This document shows, piece after piece, positions 1 through 5,544 of a stretch of DNA of 8,017 bases (position 1 is the first letter of the stretch; each line of letters opens with the position of its first letter). The notes beneath the pieces were generated by a model. It worked only from the letters and a program-made list of their open reading frames with translations. It made no database searches and was not told the origin of the DNA. Origin of the DNA: an uncultured Erysipelotrichaceae bacterium (lineage in GTDB: Bacteria > Bacillota_I > Bacilli_A > Erysipelotrichales > Erysipelotrichaceae); assembly GCA_902782505.1 (NCBI GenBank), contig CACZNO010000013.1, forward strand, positions 1 through 8,017. Reading direction: 5' to 3'. Made by a program: the position numbers and the translations under genes.

Positions 1-357
1 ATACGGGAACAATTCATAGACCAGCGCCGGAATCGGTTTGGCCACGCACGCAAACGCCGTCGCCGCAATCGAATGGGTATGCGCAATCGCGTTCACATCG
101 TCCCTTGTCCGGTAAATCTCCGCGTGCATCAGCGTTTCACTGGAGGGTTTCTTTCCTTCCAGCAGATGCAGATCCATGTCCAGAACGCACATTTGATCCG
201 GCGTCAGTTCTTCGCGGTCCACTCCCGAAGGCGTGATTACAAAGTAACCTGTCCTGGGATCTCTCGCCGAGAAATTCCCGGATTTATGTTTACAAAGCCC
301 GCTTCTCTGCGCCTCTTTCGCGATCCGGATGACTTCCAGTTTCAGATGTTCCAGCAT
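1..357 (-). CDS. Class II aldolase/adducin-family protein, N-terminal part (cut by window edge)
   Basis: The first 119 codons of a cytoplasmic zinc-dependent aldolase or epimerase; the gene continues beyond base 1. Seen: SGNFS at residues 26-30 and TPSG at 42-45, the phosphate-binding loops of the family; SSE at 72-74, placing Glu74 where E. coli FucA has its catalytic Glu73; and HTH at 93-95, matching the zinc ligands His92/His94 of FucA. Family members include L-fuculose-1-phosphate aldolase, L-ribulose-5-phosphate 4-epimerase and rhamnulose-1-phosphate aldolase, which cleave or epimerise sugar phosphates in deoxysugar or pentose catabolism. The substrate cannot be assigned because the C-terminal half, with the third zinc His, lies outside. 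ATG at 355-357 is chosen because GGAG (368-371) lies 10 bases upstream and a TATAAT box sits at 384-389. It is the last gene of the minus-strand block, behind the terminator at 407-433. Confident on family, low on substrate. Confidence 0.88.
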   Translation of the reverse strand, partial: MLEHLKLEVIRIAKEAQRSGLCKHKSGNFSARDPRTGYFVITPSGVDREELTPDQMCVLDMDLHLLEGKKPSSETLMHAEIYRTRDDVNAIAHTHSIAATAFACVAKPIPALVYELFPY

Positions 358-383
358 ACCCCATCATCTCCTTTGAATATTTT

Positions 384-389
384 ATTATA
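384..389 (-). promoter_or_regulatory. -10 box of the class II aldolase gene
   Basis: Perfect TATAAT on the minus strand, 26 bases upstream of the aldolase start codon. At 16-18 bp spacing the -35 position falls on the T-tract of the preceding terminator (407-412) and matches TTGACA poorly, so the promoter may be weak or activator-dependent. Terminator and promoter are nearly contiguous. Confidence 0.55.
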
Positions 390-406
390 CGATGATTCCC
401 GGCATG

Positions 407-433
407 AAAAAAGTCCTGCCCGAAGACAGGACT
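407..433 (-). terminator. Rho-independent terminator after the small membrane-anchored protein gene
   Basis: On the minus strand a 9-bp stem (AGTCCTGTC paired with GGCAGGACT, one T-G wobble) is closed by a UUCG tetraloop (421-424) and followed by a run of T (407-411). It starts 9 bases after the stop codon of the 443-871 gene. C(UUCG)G is an unusually stable loop, so this should be efficient. Confidence 0.88.
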
Positions 434-442
434 CCGATCCGT

Positions 443-871
443 TTAATGCGCGTGGTATTCTTTCAGAAATGACAACAGAGGCCTCGGTGCATAAACGTAC
501 TTGTAAGCATTTTCCATTGCCGGAAGATAACAAATCCCGCTTACCGGTTCCACAAAACACTCCGCGATCACGGCTCCTTCTTCTTTGAACACAATTCGCA
601 CCGGAAATAACGAGTCGACCGCAGGAGCCTTATGAAGTCTCAAATTATAAGATTGAAACCAACCGGCAACCTTTTGCACTTCCTGATCGTTCAAATCATA
701 GGTCTCTGTTTTGCCGGATTCGTTTTGAATCTCCAGTCTGACTTCCGTTATGCGGCAATCTTTCGGGAAAAAACGCACCGGTTTATACAAACAGACAAAC
801 AAGACTACCGCTAAAACAACGATTACGGCGATGTTTCGTATTGTCTTCTGCGTTTTCTTGTTTCCTTTCAT
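443..871 (-). CDS. Unrecognised small membrane-anchored protein, 142 aa
   Basis: I do not recognise a family. Seen: a short basic N-terminus (KGNKKTQKTIR), one hydrophobic segment at about residues 11-28 with no lipobox or clear signal-peptidase site, then a roughly 110-residue domain expected outside the membrane. That domain has alternating beta-like segments (EVRLEIQN, VRIVFKEE, AVIAECFVEP, YKYVYAPR), a helix-like stretch (LNDQEVQKVAGWFQSYN) and three cysteines (39, 105, 114), with 105 and 114 close enough to form a disulphide. The positive-inside pattern supports an extracytoplasmic C-terminus. The ATG at 869-871 has AGAGGA (879-884) 7 bases upstream. The gene has its own promoter and terminator, so it appears monocistronic, and its neighbours (ene-reductase upstream, aldolase downstream) give no functional hint. 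Coding status is well supported by start, stop, signals and hydropathy; function is unknown. Confidence 0.85.
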   Translation of the reverse strand: MKGNKKTQKTIRNIAVIVVLAVVLFVCLYKPVRFFPKDCRITEVRLEIQNESGKTETYDLNDQEVQKVAGWFQSYNLRLHKAPAVDSLFPVRIVFKEEGAVIAECFVEPVSGICYLPAMENAYKYVYAPRPLLSFLKEYHAH

Positions 872-916
872 CGTGATTTCCTCTGTTTATCCGTTTCCTG
901 TGTTTCTTCCTCACAG

Positions 917-957
917 AAAGAAACTGACACAGTCATTATAATACCTGTGCCAGTTTC
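917..957 (-). terminator. Probable terminator of the ene-reductase gene, overlapping the next promoter
   Basis: A 13-bp inverted repeat (920-932 with 945-957, one G-T wobble) begins 42 bases after the ene-reductase stop. On the minus strand it is followed by an interrupted T-run (TTTCTTT). The 12-base loop contains TATTATAAT, the likely -10 region of the next gene. The T-tract is imperfect, so some readthrough is possible. Confidence 0.68.
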
Positions 958-967
958 CTTGTGTTAA
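938..967 (-). promoter_or_regulatory. Probable promoter of the 443-871 gene
   Basis: On the minus strand TTAACA (962-967) and TATTAT (938-943) are 18 bp apart; an overlapping TATAAT lies at 935-940. The start point would fall near 928-931, inside the terminator's 3' arm, giving a leader of about 60 bases. Confidence 0.5.
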
Positions 968-999
968 ATTCTATAAAACAATTCCTGAACAGTTGGAAA

Positions 1000-2889
1000 C
1001 TATAACGCGTTCACTGTCAGATACGCTTCTTCCGTCGCGTCTAAGATTCTTCTGGGCTTCGCCGCGTCGCCGATCACGTAAACCGGAGCTTTCTTTTCCA
1101 GCTCTTCCTTGAGATCGCATACCGGACGGTAACCGGTGGAAATCACGACGTTGTCGCACGGAATCGTTTCATCCGCCAGCACGACGGCATCCGGAGTGAT
1201 TTCCTTTACCGTAACGCCGGTCTTCACGGTAACGCCGTATTCCGCGAGTTTCGCGAACATATGGCCCACAAAGGTCGCGCCGATACCGTTGGCGATGTTG
1301 TCAAGCATTTCCACCAGGGTGGTCTTCACACCTTTCGCACCGAGGTACTTACAGGTTTCGGTGCCGACCAATCCGCCGCCGATCACCACGACATTCTTAC
1401 CGACCGGCTTGCCTTCGAGCACTTCTTCTGCCAGGAGTACATTCTTTCCGTCAACACCCTTGATGGGCGGAATATTCTGACGGGAACCGGTCGCGAGAAT
1501 AATCACGTCCCCTTCCACGTCGTCTGCGGATTTCACTTCTTTCGCGATCACGTTGACTTTATGTTTCGCGAGCTGGTCTTTCAGATAGTTTTCAAACATC
1601 AGGAAGGTGTCCTTTTCCGGCGGCGTCGCCACCAGTTCCATCTTTCCTTTAAGTCCGTCTTTCGCGTAGAGATTTACACGGAATCCGCGTTCGGCTGCGG
1701 TCAAAGCCGCCTGCATGCCCGCCGGACCTGCGCCGACAACGGCGATCAGTTTATCTTCCTTCGCCGGTTTTAAGCCTCTGTCCGCTTCTTCACCGGCAAC
1801 CGGGTTGACCATGCAATGCGCCGGCATGCCCATAAGAACACGGTCGATGCAGCCCTGGTTGCAGGCGATGCAGTAACGGATGTTCTCCAGATCGTTGTTT
1901 TTCATTTTTTCAATCAATAACGGATCGGCGATGAGACCTCTTCCGATTGCGACGATATCGGCCTTGTCTTCCTCTACGATTTCCTCAATCAGTTTCGCGT
2001 TATTCAGACGCGCCGCGACAATGACCGGAACCTTGACGATCTTCTTTAATTCTTCCGCGAACGGAACGATGAAACCCTGCGGCACAAACATCGGCTGAAT
2101 CGCGTATTCCACCGCGTCGTAGCATCCCGCGGATAACGAGATGGAGTCTACCCCGAGTTCTTCGGAAAGACGGCAGACTTCCTTGACTTCATCAAAATGC
2201 ATGCCGTCCGGTACATATTCATCCACCGATACACGGATCTGGACCGGAACTTCGCCTTTGCATTCATCGATGACTGCCTTCAGAACTTCCAGCGGATACT
2301 TGACGCGGTTCTCGAAGCTTCCGCCGTATTCATCCGTACGCTTGTTGGTATGCGTGGACATGAACGAGTGCAGCAGGTAGCCGTGTGCGAAGTGTACTTC
2401 CACTAAGTCATAGCCGGCGTCGATCGAGATGCGCGCCGCACGGACAAATTTCTGTTTGACTTCTTCCATTTCCTCTTTCGTGATTTCCTTCGGATGGTTC
2501 CCCAATAATCCGCAGGGAATCGCACTGGGCGCCAGAGGAGTCAAACCGGTGATGGCTTCGGACGCCTGTCTTCCCGCATGGTAAATCTGCGCGCCGATGA
2601 GAGCGCCTTCGGAATGCACCGCGTCCGTCAGCTTCTTATGTTCCGCCACATGACGGTCTTCCCACATCGACAACTGGGTCGGCAATCCTCTTCCTTCCGG
2701 GGAAACACCGATGGAACCCGGCATAATCATCGCGACACCGTGGCGCGCTCTTTCCTTAAAGAACGTGCAGATACGGTCAGTCACATCGCCGCTTCCCAAA
2801 GCGGCCATACCGTTTTCCATCGGAGCCATGATAAAACGATTCTTCAATTCGATTTTTCCGATTCGGATCGGAGTAAACAGTTTTTCCAT
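1000..2889 (-). CDS. FMN/4Fe-4S/FAD ene-reductase, 2,4-dienoyl-CoA reductase/BaiCD-type
   Basis: A 629-residue cytoplasmic flavoprotein of the NADH:flavin oxidoreductase family that includes 2,4-dienoyl-CoA reductase (FadH), trimethylamine dehydrogenase and the bile-acid enzymes BaiCD/BaiH. Family chemistry: NAD(P)H passes electrons through FAD and a 4Fe-4S cluster to FMN, which reduces (or in reverse introduces) a C=C bond next to a carbonyl. Seen: TIM barrel at about 1-345 with KNRFIMAPM near the start, HFAHGYLLHSF (166-176) and NKRTDEYGGS (182-191) lining the FMN/substrate site, and IGRGL (315-319) near the FMN phosphate; cluster cysteines C340, C343, C347 and C359; FAD fold GAGPAG (386-391); NAD(P)H fold GGGLVG (504-509); C-terminal FAD motif YVIGDAA (604-610). 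All cofactor motifs are intact and length is near the family norm. AGAGGA (2900-2905) precedes the ATG by 10 bases. It stands alone, without bai, fatty-acid or electron-transfer genes beside it, so the substrate cannot be given. Confidence 0.94.
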   Translation of the reverse strand: MEKLFTPIRIGKIELKNRFIMAPMENGMAALGSGDVTDRICTFFKERARHGVAMIMPGSIGVSPEGRGLPTQLSMWEDRHVAEHKKLTDAVHSEGALIGAQIYHAGRQASEAITGLTPLAPSAIPCGLLGNHPKEITKEEMEEVKQKFVRAARISIDAGYDLVEVHFAHGYLLHSFMSTHTNKRTDEYGGSFENRVKYPLEVLKAVIDECKGEVPVQIRVSVDEYVPDGMHFDEVKEVCRLSEELGVDSISLSAGCYDAVEYAIQPMFVPQGFIVPFAEELKKIVKVPVIVAARLNNAKLIEEIVEEDKADIVAIGRGLIADPLLIEKMKNNDLENIRYCIACNQGCIDRVLMGMPAHCMVNPVAGEEADRGLKPAKEDKLIAVVGAGPAGMQAALTAAERGFRVNLYAKDGLKGKMELVATPPEKDTFLMFENYLKDQLAKHKVNVIAKEVKSADDVEGDVIILATGSRQNIPPIKGVDGKNVLLAEEVLEGKPVGKNVVVIGGGLVGTETCKYLGAKGVKTTLVEMLDNIANGIGATFVGHMFAKLAEYGVTVKTGVTVKEITPDAVVLADETIPCDNVVISTGYRPVCDLKEELEKKAPVYVIGDAAKPRRILDATEEAYLTVNAL

Positions 2890-2917
2890 ATGATTGTGTT
2901 CCTCTCTTTATATTCAT

Positions 2918-2946
2918 AATATACCATGAGATGTACGGTTCTGACA
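2918..2946 (-). promoter_or_regulatory. Probable extended -10 promoter of the ene-reductase gene
   Basis: On the minus strand TGGTATATT gives an extended -10 (TG-G-TATATT, hexamer 2918-2923). With a 17-bp spacer the -35 hexamer is TGTCAG (2941-2946), a weak match. A short palindrome lies directly upstream at 2948-2961. Confidence 0.45.
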
Positions 2947-2947
2947 C

Positions 2948-2961
2948 AGTCCTGAAGGACT
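2948..2961. repeat. Short perfect dyad upstream of the ene-reductase promoter
   Basis: AGTCCT-GA-AGGACT is a perfect 6-bp inverted repeat immediately upstream of the weak -35 hexamer. Followed by TTTTT on the plus strand, it could also be a minimal plus-strand terminator, but no plus-strand gene precedes it. A binding site for a regulator of the ene-reductase is the alternative. Confidence 0.4.
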
Positions 2962-2968
2962 TTTTGAC

Positions 2969-3003
2969 AAAAAAGGAAACAGCGATTTTTCACACTGTTT
3001 CCT
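2969..3003 (-). terminator. Rho-independent terminator of the YitT-family gene
   Basis: On the minus strand the 9-bp stem AGGAAACAG / CTGTTTCCT (2995-3003 with 2974-2982) encloses a 12-base loop and runs into TTTTTT (2969-2974). It begins 9 bases past the YitT-family stop codon (TAG, 3013-3015). Confidence 0.85.
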
Positions 3004-3012
3004 GTTCTCTTC

Positions 3013-3852
3013 CTATACCCGGCTGTAGGTAAATCCTTCGCCGATGACTTCCTTCGAATACGCCACGAAGATGAAGGCGTCGGGATCTTCTTCGTTGATG
3101 AATTTGACCAGGGTTTCGTATTGTTTACGCGAAACTACGACCATGATGCAGCTGCGGGGGTCTCCCTTGTAGCCGCCGCGCACATCGAAGATTGTGGAAC
3201 CGCGCGCCAGCTTGGTATGAATGAAATCCTTGATCGGTTCCGGATCGTCGCTGATGATGAACAGCGCGCTGGAATTCGAAGTCTTGGGCTTCGCGACACG
3301 GTCAATGATAAGGCTGGACACGAAGATCGACAGTAAACCGATCAACACCGCGTCCAAACCGACGATGAGGATACCGAGTACCGCAATCGCGCCGTCCACC
3401 CATAATTCCAGATCCGAAAAATCGATGCCGGTGTACTTGTGAAGGATCATGATCGGAACATCGGTTCCTCCGGTGGACGCAAAGTTGCGGAATACGATCC
3501 CAAGCCCGACGCCGGAGATGATGCCTCCCAAAACAGACGCGGAAACCGGGGAACAATGTACGTCATACGGTAAAAACGACAGCACGGACAGAATGATCGG
3601 ATACACGATCGTGGATAACGCCGTGTTGAGCGCGAACTCTTTTCCTAACACCCAGACGCCGATCAGGAAAAACGCGATATCCAGAATATTGATCAGCAAT
3701 ACCCGGTGGATCGGAACGATGGCGTTGATGACGTTGGCGATGCCCGCAAGACCGCCGGTCAGAATATTGTACGGTAAAATGAAATAGTTCACGGCGGCGG
3801 CAAGAAGAAAATTACCCAGAATGATTTCGAAATAATGACGGAATTTGTTCAT
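3013..3852 (-). CDS. YitT-family membrane protein with DUF2179 domain
   Basis: A 279-residue integral membrane protein of the YitT family (DUF161 plus DUF2179), common in several paralogues in Bacillota. No transport activity is firmly established for the family. Seen: hydrophobic helices at about 8-27, 51-70, 76-95, 105-122 and 152-186, the last probably two segments; the family signatures LPYNILTGGLAGIA (26-39) and FRNFASTGGTDV (121-132); and a soluble C-terminal DUF2179 domain at about 195-275 containing LARGST (215-220), GGYKGDP (226-232) and the final GEGF (271-274). DUF2179 has an ACT/PII-like fold and is thought to sense a small ligand or assemble subunits. The length is typical and no key motif is missing. 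The ATG has AAAGGAGG (3860-3867) at 7 bases, the strongest ribosome site in the window. It is divergent from the MgtC pair, another group of membrane proteins with regulatory C-terminal domains; a shared control region is possible but unproven. Confidence 0.93.
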   Translation of the reverse strand: MNKFRHYFEIILGNFLLAAAVNYFILPYNILTGGLAGIANVINAIVPIHRVLLINILDIAFFLIGVWVLGKEFALNTALSTIVYPIILSVLSFLPYDVHCSPVSASVLGGIISGVGLGIVFRNFASTGGTDVPIMILHKYTGIDFSDLELWVDGAIAVLGILIVGLDAVLIGLLSIFVSSLIIDRVAKPKTSNSSALFIISDDPEPIKDFIHTKLARGSTIFDVRGGYKGDPRSCIMVVVSRKQYETLVKFINEEDPDAFIFVAYSKEVIGEGFTYSRV

Positions 3853-3884
3853 CGAGTTTCCTCCTTTGCCGGTTTTCCTGCGAC

Positions 3885-3912
3885 ATTATACCACTGATTT
3901 TCAGATTTCCAA
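3885..3912 (-). promoter_or_regulatory. Extended -10 promoter of the YitT-family gene
   Basis: On the minus strand TGGTATAAT (TG-G plus a perfect TATAAT at 3885-3890) with TTGGAA (3907-3912) 16 bp upstream as a 4/6 -35 match. The leader would be about 25 bases and contains the AAAGGAGG ribosome site. Confidence 0.62.
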
Positions 3913-3963
3913 GGCTGTTTTTTCGGTTTTTCCCGGGGACTTTTCCGCATCGGACGGATTCCA

Positions 3964-3972
3964 TGCTAATAT
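3964..3972 (+). promoter_or_regulatory. Possible extended -10 of the MgtC-pair operon
   Basis: TGCTAATAT (TG-C-TAATAT) lies in an AT-rich patch 33 bases ahead of the chosen GTG start. No good -35 is visible, as usual for extended -10 promoters. If real, it falls inside the longer open frame that begins with ATG at 3963, arguing for the downstream start. Confidence 0.4.
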
Positions 3973-3987
3973 ATTTTTATATAGGAC

Positions 3988-3992
3988 AGGAG
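3988..3992 (+). promoter_or_regulatory. Ribosome binding site deciding the start of the first MgtC-family gene
   Basis: AGGAG, 12 bases before GTG at 4005-4007. The ATG at 3963 has no purine-rich site ahead of it. The spacing is somewhat long, so the assignment is probable rather than certain. Confidence 0.5.
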
Positions 3993-4004
3993 TACGGAAA
4001 CAGC

Positions 4005-4727
4005 GTGGAAGCTTTACGGGAATTCAGTTTCGGTACCGTGTGTCTGCGGTTGGTTCTGGCGACGCTTTGCGGCGGATTGATCGGCTACGGGCGCACCAAG
4101 AAGAACCGGGCTGCAGGATTGCGGACATATATGCTGACAAGCGCCGGCGCGGCGCTCGCTGTTTTGATTTCGCTTTACGAGTTCAGCATGCTCGAAGGCC
4201 CCTGGGCGTCCGTGGTGGCGGAGGTCGGACAGCGTTATGACGTGTCGCGGGTCGCAGCGCAGGTCATCAGCGGCATCAGCTTTTTAGCCGCAGGTTCCAT
4301 CATCAGCGTCGCCCACCGGCAGGTTTACGGCTTGACGACCGCAACCGGTCTGTTCGCATCGGTCTGCATGGGCATCGCCGCCGGAGCGGGATTCTATGAA
4401 TGCGTAGCCGCCGCGGTGTTCTTCATCGCCTTCGCTTTGGAAGGAACGACGAACCTGGATCTTCTTTTCAAACGCAGCACGCGCAATATCACCATGGCCG
4501 TGGAATTTGATGACATCACGCATATCGACGCCATCACAAAAGTCATCGAAGAGCACGCGGATTCTATTCACAGTATTGACATTGAACACAGCGAATCGGG
4601 GAACGGAAAACATTCCTCCGTCATTTACACGGTGCGGATGAAAAAACACCAGACATCCCATTCGCATATCTTATCGTATGTCGCGGAGCTTCCGTGGGTC
4701 TATTCCGTGGAAGAAGTCATCGCGTAA
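4005..4727 (+). CDS. MgtC/SapB-family membrane protein, diverged copy
   Basis: A 240-residue protein (GTG start) of the MgtC/SapB family. Salmonella MgtC inhibits the F-type ATP synthase and helps survival at low Mg2+; most Bacillota members are uncharacterised. Seen: N-terminal membrane domain with GGLIGYGR (23-30), AGLRTY (37-42), AAQVISGISFLAAGSII (84-100), YGLTTATGLF (108-117) and GAGFYE (127-132), then a soluble ACT-like domain from about residue 161. Odd points: the family's GxER is GYGR, losing the Glu, and GxGFLGAG is GISFLAAG, replacing two glycines (S92, A95). The loop after the second helix is about 11 residues longer than in the neighbour. An alternative ATG at 3963 adds 14 residues but lacks a ribosome site and overlaps a likely promoter. 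It is followed after 15 bases by a second MgtC-family gene, almost surely one operon. Family sure; biochemical role unknown. Confidence 0.9.
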   Translation: MEALREFSFGTVCLRLVLATLCGGLIGYGRTKKNRAAGLRTYMLTSAGAALAVLISLYEFSMLEGPWASVVAEVGQRYDVSRVAAQVISGISFLAAGSIISVAHRQVYGLTTATGLFASVCMGIAAGAGFYECVAAAVFFIAFALEGTTNLDLLFKRSTRNITMAVEFDDITHIDAITKVIEEHADSIHSIDIEHSESGNGKHSSVIYTVRMKKHQTSHSHILSYVAELPWVYSVEEVIA

Positions 4728-4742
4728 AAAGGAGTGTGAAGT

Positions 4743-5441
4743 ATGCTTCCGATCTTTAACGGATTACGGGATATCAACATGTGGACGGTCTTATTCCGGA
4801 TGGTCGTCGCTTTCATATGCGGTTCCGTCATCGGCATCGAACGCACCTACAGCAACAAGCCTGCGGGTTTCCGCACGCACATTCTGGTGACCATCGGAGC
4901 GACCATCGCGTCCATGACCGGCATGTATCTGTATCTGGTGCTGAAACTGCCGACCGACATCTCCCGTATGGGTACCCAGGTGATTGCCGGACTGGGCTTC
5001 ATCGGCACCGGCACGATCATCGTTACACGCGAAAAGACCGTCAGCGGACTGACCACGGCGGCGGGGCTCTGGGTCGCCGGCATCATCGGACTTGCGATCG
5101 GCGCAGGATTCTATGAAGGCGCGATCATCACGTTTTTGATCACCCTGTTTGTGGAAACGACTGTTTCCGAACTCGGCCGTTTTATCACCAAGCCGGGCCG
5201 TCTCAAAATCGCCCTTAGTTACTATTACCGGCACGATTTAGGACAGGTCATGAGTTACCTGAAGGAAAAACAGATCAACATCGTCAACCTTCAGATCACG
5301 GGAAACAACGAGGATATCGAAGGCAAATTCTACTCCGTCCTGATGACCCTGAACCCGCGGCATCCGGTCGATGAAAACGAACTGGTGACGGCCCTTTCTT
5401 CCATGGATGGAATCATCTCTGCGGGAAAACTGGACAAATAG
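4743..5441 (+). CDS. MgtC/SapB-family membrane protein, canonical copy
   Basis: A 232-residue MgtC/SapB-family membrane protein and second gene of the pair. Its signatures are intact: GIER (31-34), KPAGFRTH (39-46), GLGFIGTGTII (83-93), VSGLTTAAGLWVAG (100-113) and GLAIGAGFYEGA (116-127). About four to five hydrophobic helices lie within 13-140, and a soluble C-terminal domain from about 153 has the beta-alpha-beta look of the ACT-like domain of MgtC proteins. The family is tied to Mg2+ homeostasis and virulence in some pathogens, but no transport function is settled. The ATG follows AAGGAG (4729-4734) by 8 bases, and the gap to the upstream gene is 15 bases. A terminator begins 8 bases past the stop. 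Compared with the upstream paralogue it keeps the charged Glu and all glycines of the membrane core, so if only one of the two is functionally canonical, it is this one. Confidence 0.93.
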   Translation: MLPIFNGLRDINMWTVLFRMVVAFICGSVIGIERTYSNKPAGFRTHILVTIGATIASMTGMYLYLVLKLPTDISRMGTQVIAGLGFIGTGTIIVTREKTVSGLTTAAGLWVAGIIGLAIGAGFYEGAIITFLITLFVETTVSELGRFITKPGRLKIALSYYYRHDLGQVMSYLKEKQINIVNLQITGNNEDIEGKFYSVLMTLNPRHPVDENELVTALSSMDGIISAGKLDK

Positions 5442-5449
5442 TTCTTAAC

Positions 5450-5480
5450 AAACCGGGCAACCGGTTTTCTTTTGTTTTTT
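5450..5480 (+). terminator. Rho-independent terminator of the MgtC-pair operon
   Basis: A 7-bp stem AAACCGG / CCGGTTT (5450-5456 with 5461-5467) closed by a GCAA (GNRA) tetraloop, followed by a long T-rich tract to 5480. It lies 8 bases after the second MgtC-family stop codon. Confidence 0.85.
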
Positions 5481-5512
5481 ACGATTCTTTTATGCTTTTT
5501 TTGAAAATCCAT

Positions 5513-5518
5513 TATAAT
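5513..5518 (+). promoter_or_regulatory. -10 box of the zinc-ribbon membrane protein gene
   Basis: Perfect TATAAT, 26 bases upstream of the start codon. No strong -35 is visible at 16-18 bp (TTATGC at 5490-5495 is a poor match). It lies between the preceding terminator and the AGGGAGGA ribosome site (5527-5534). Confidence 0.6.
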
Positions 5519-5544
5519 GAATCTATAGGGAGGAATTTTAATTT

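Noticed and set aside
73..588. Plus-strand open frame of 171 codons
   Set aside because: It is antisense to both the class II aldolase and the 443-871 gene, crosses a terminator hairpin, has no ribosome site and reads as low-complexity basic sequence, whereas the minus-strand frames carry family motifs or clean expression signals.
1261..1773. Plus-strand open frame of 170 codons inside the ene-reductase gene
   Set aside because: It is the antisense shadow of a gene with complete cofactor motifs and is rich in His, Phe and Arg as antisense frames tend to be; no start signals.
924..2951. Shared 11-mer CTGACACAGTC at 924-934 and 2941-2951, both close to promoters
   Set aside because: Several repeated 11-mers are expected by chance in 8 kb, and the two copies sit at different positions relative to their promoters, so a common operator is not supported.
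3853..4004. Riboswitch such as an Mg2+ sensor ahead of the MgtC pair
   Set aside because: The whole divergent intergenic region is about 150 bases, the predicted leader is only some 25 bases, and no terminator-antiterminator arrangement is visible.
4284..5234. Long minus-strand open frames opposite the MgtC pair
   Set aside because: They mirror the GC-rich coding of the two MgtC-family genes, lack ribosome sites and resemble no protein family.
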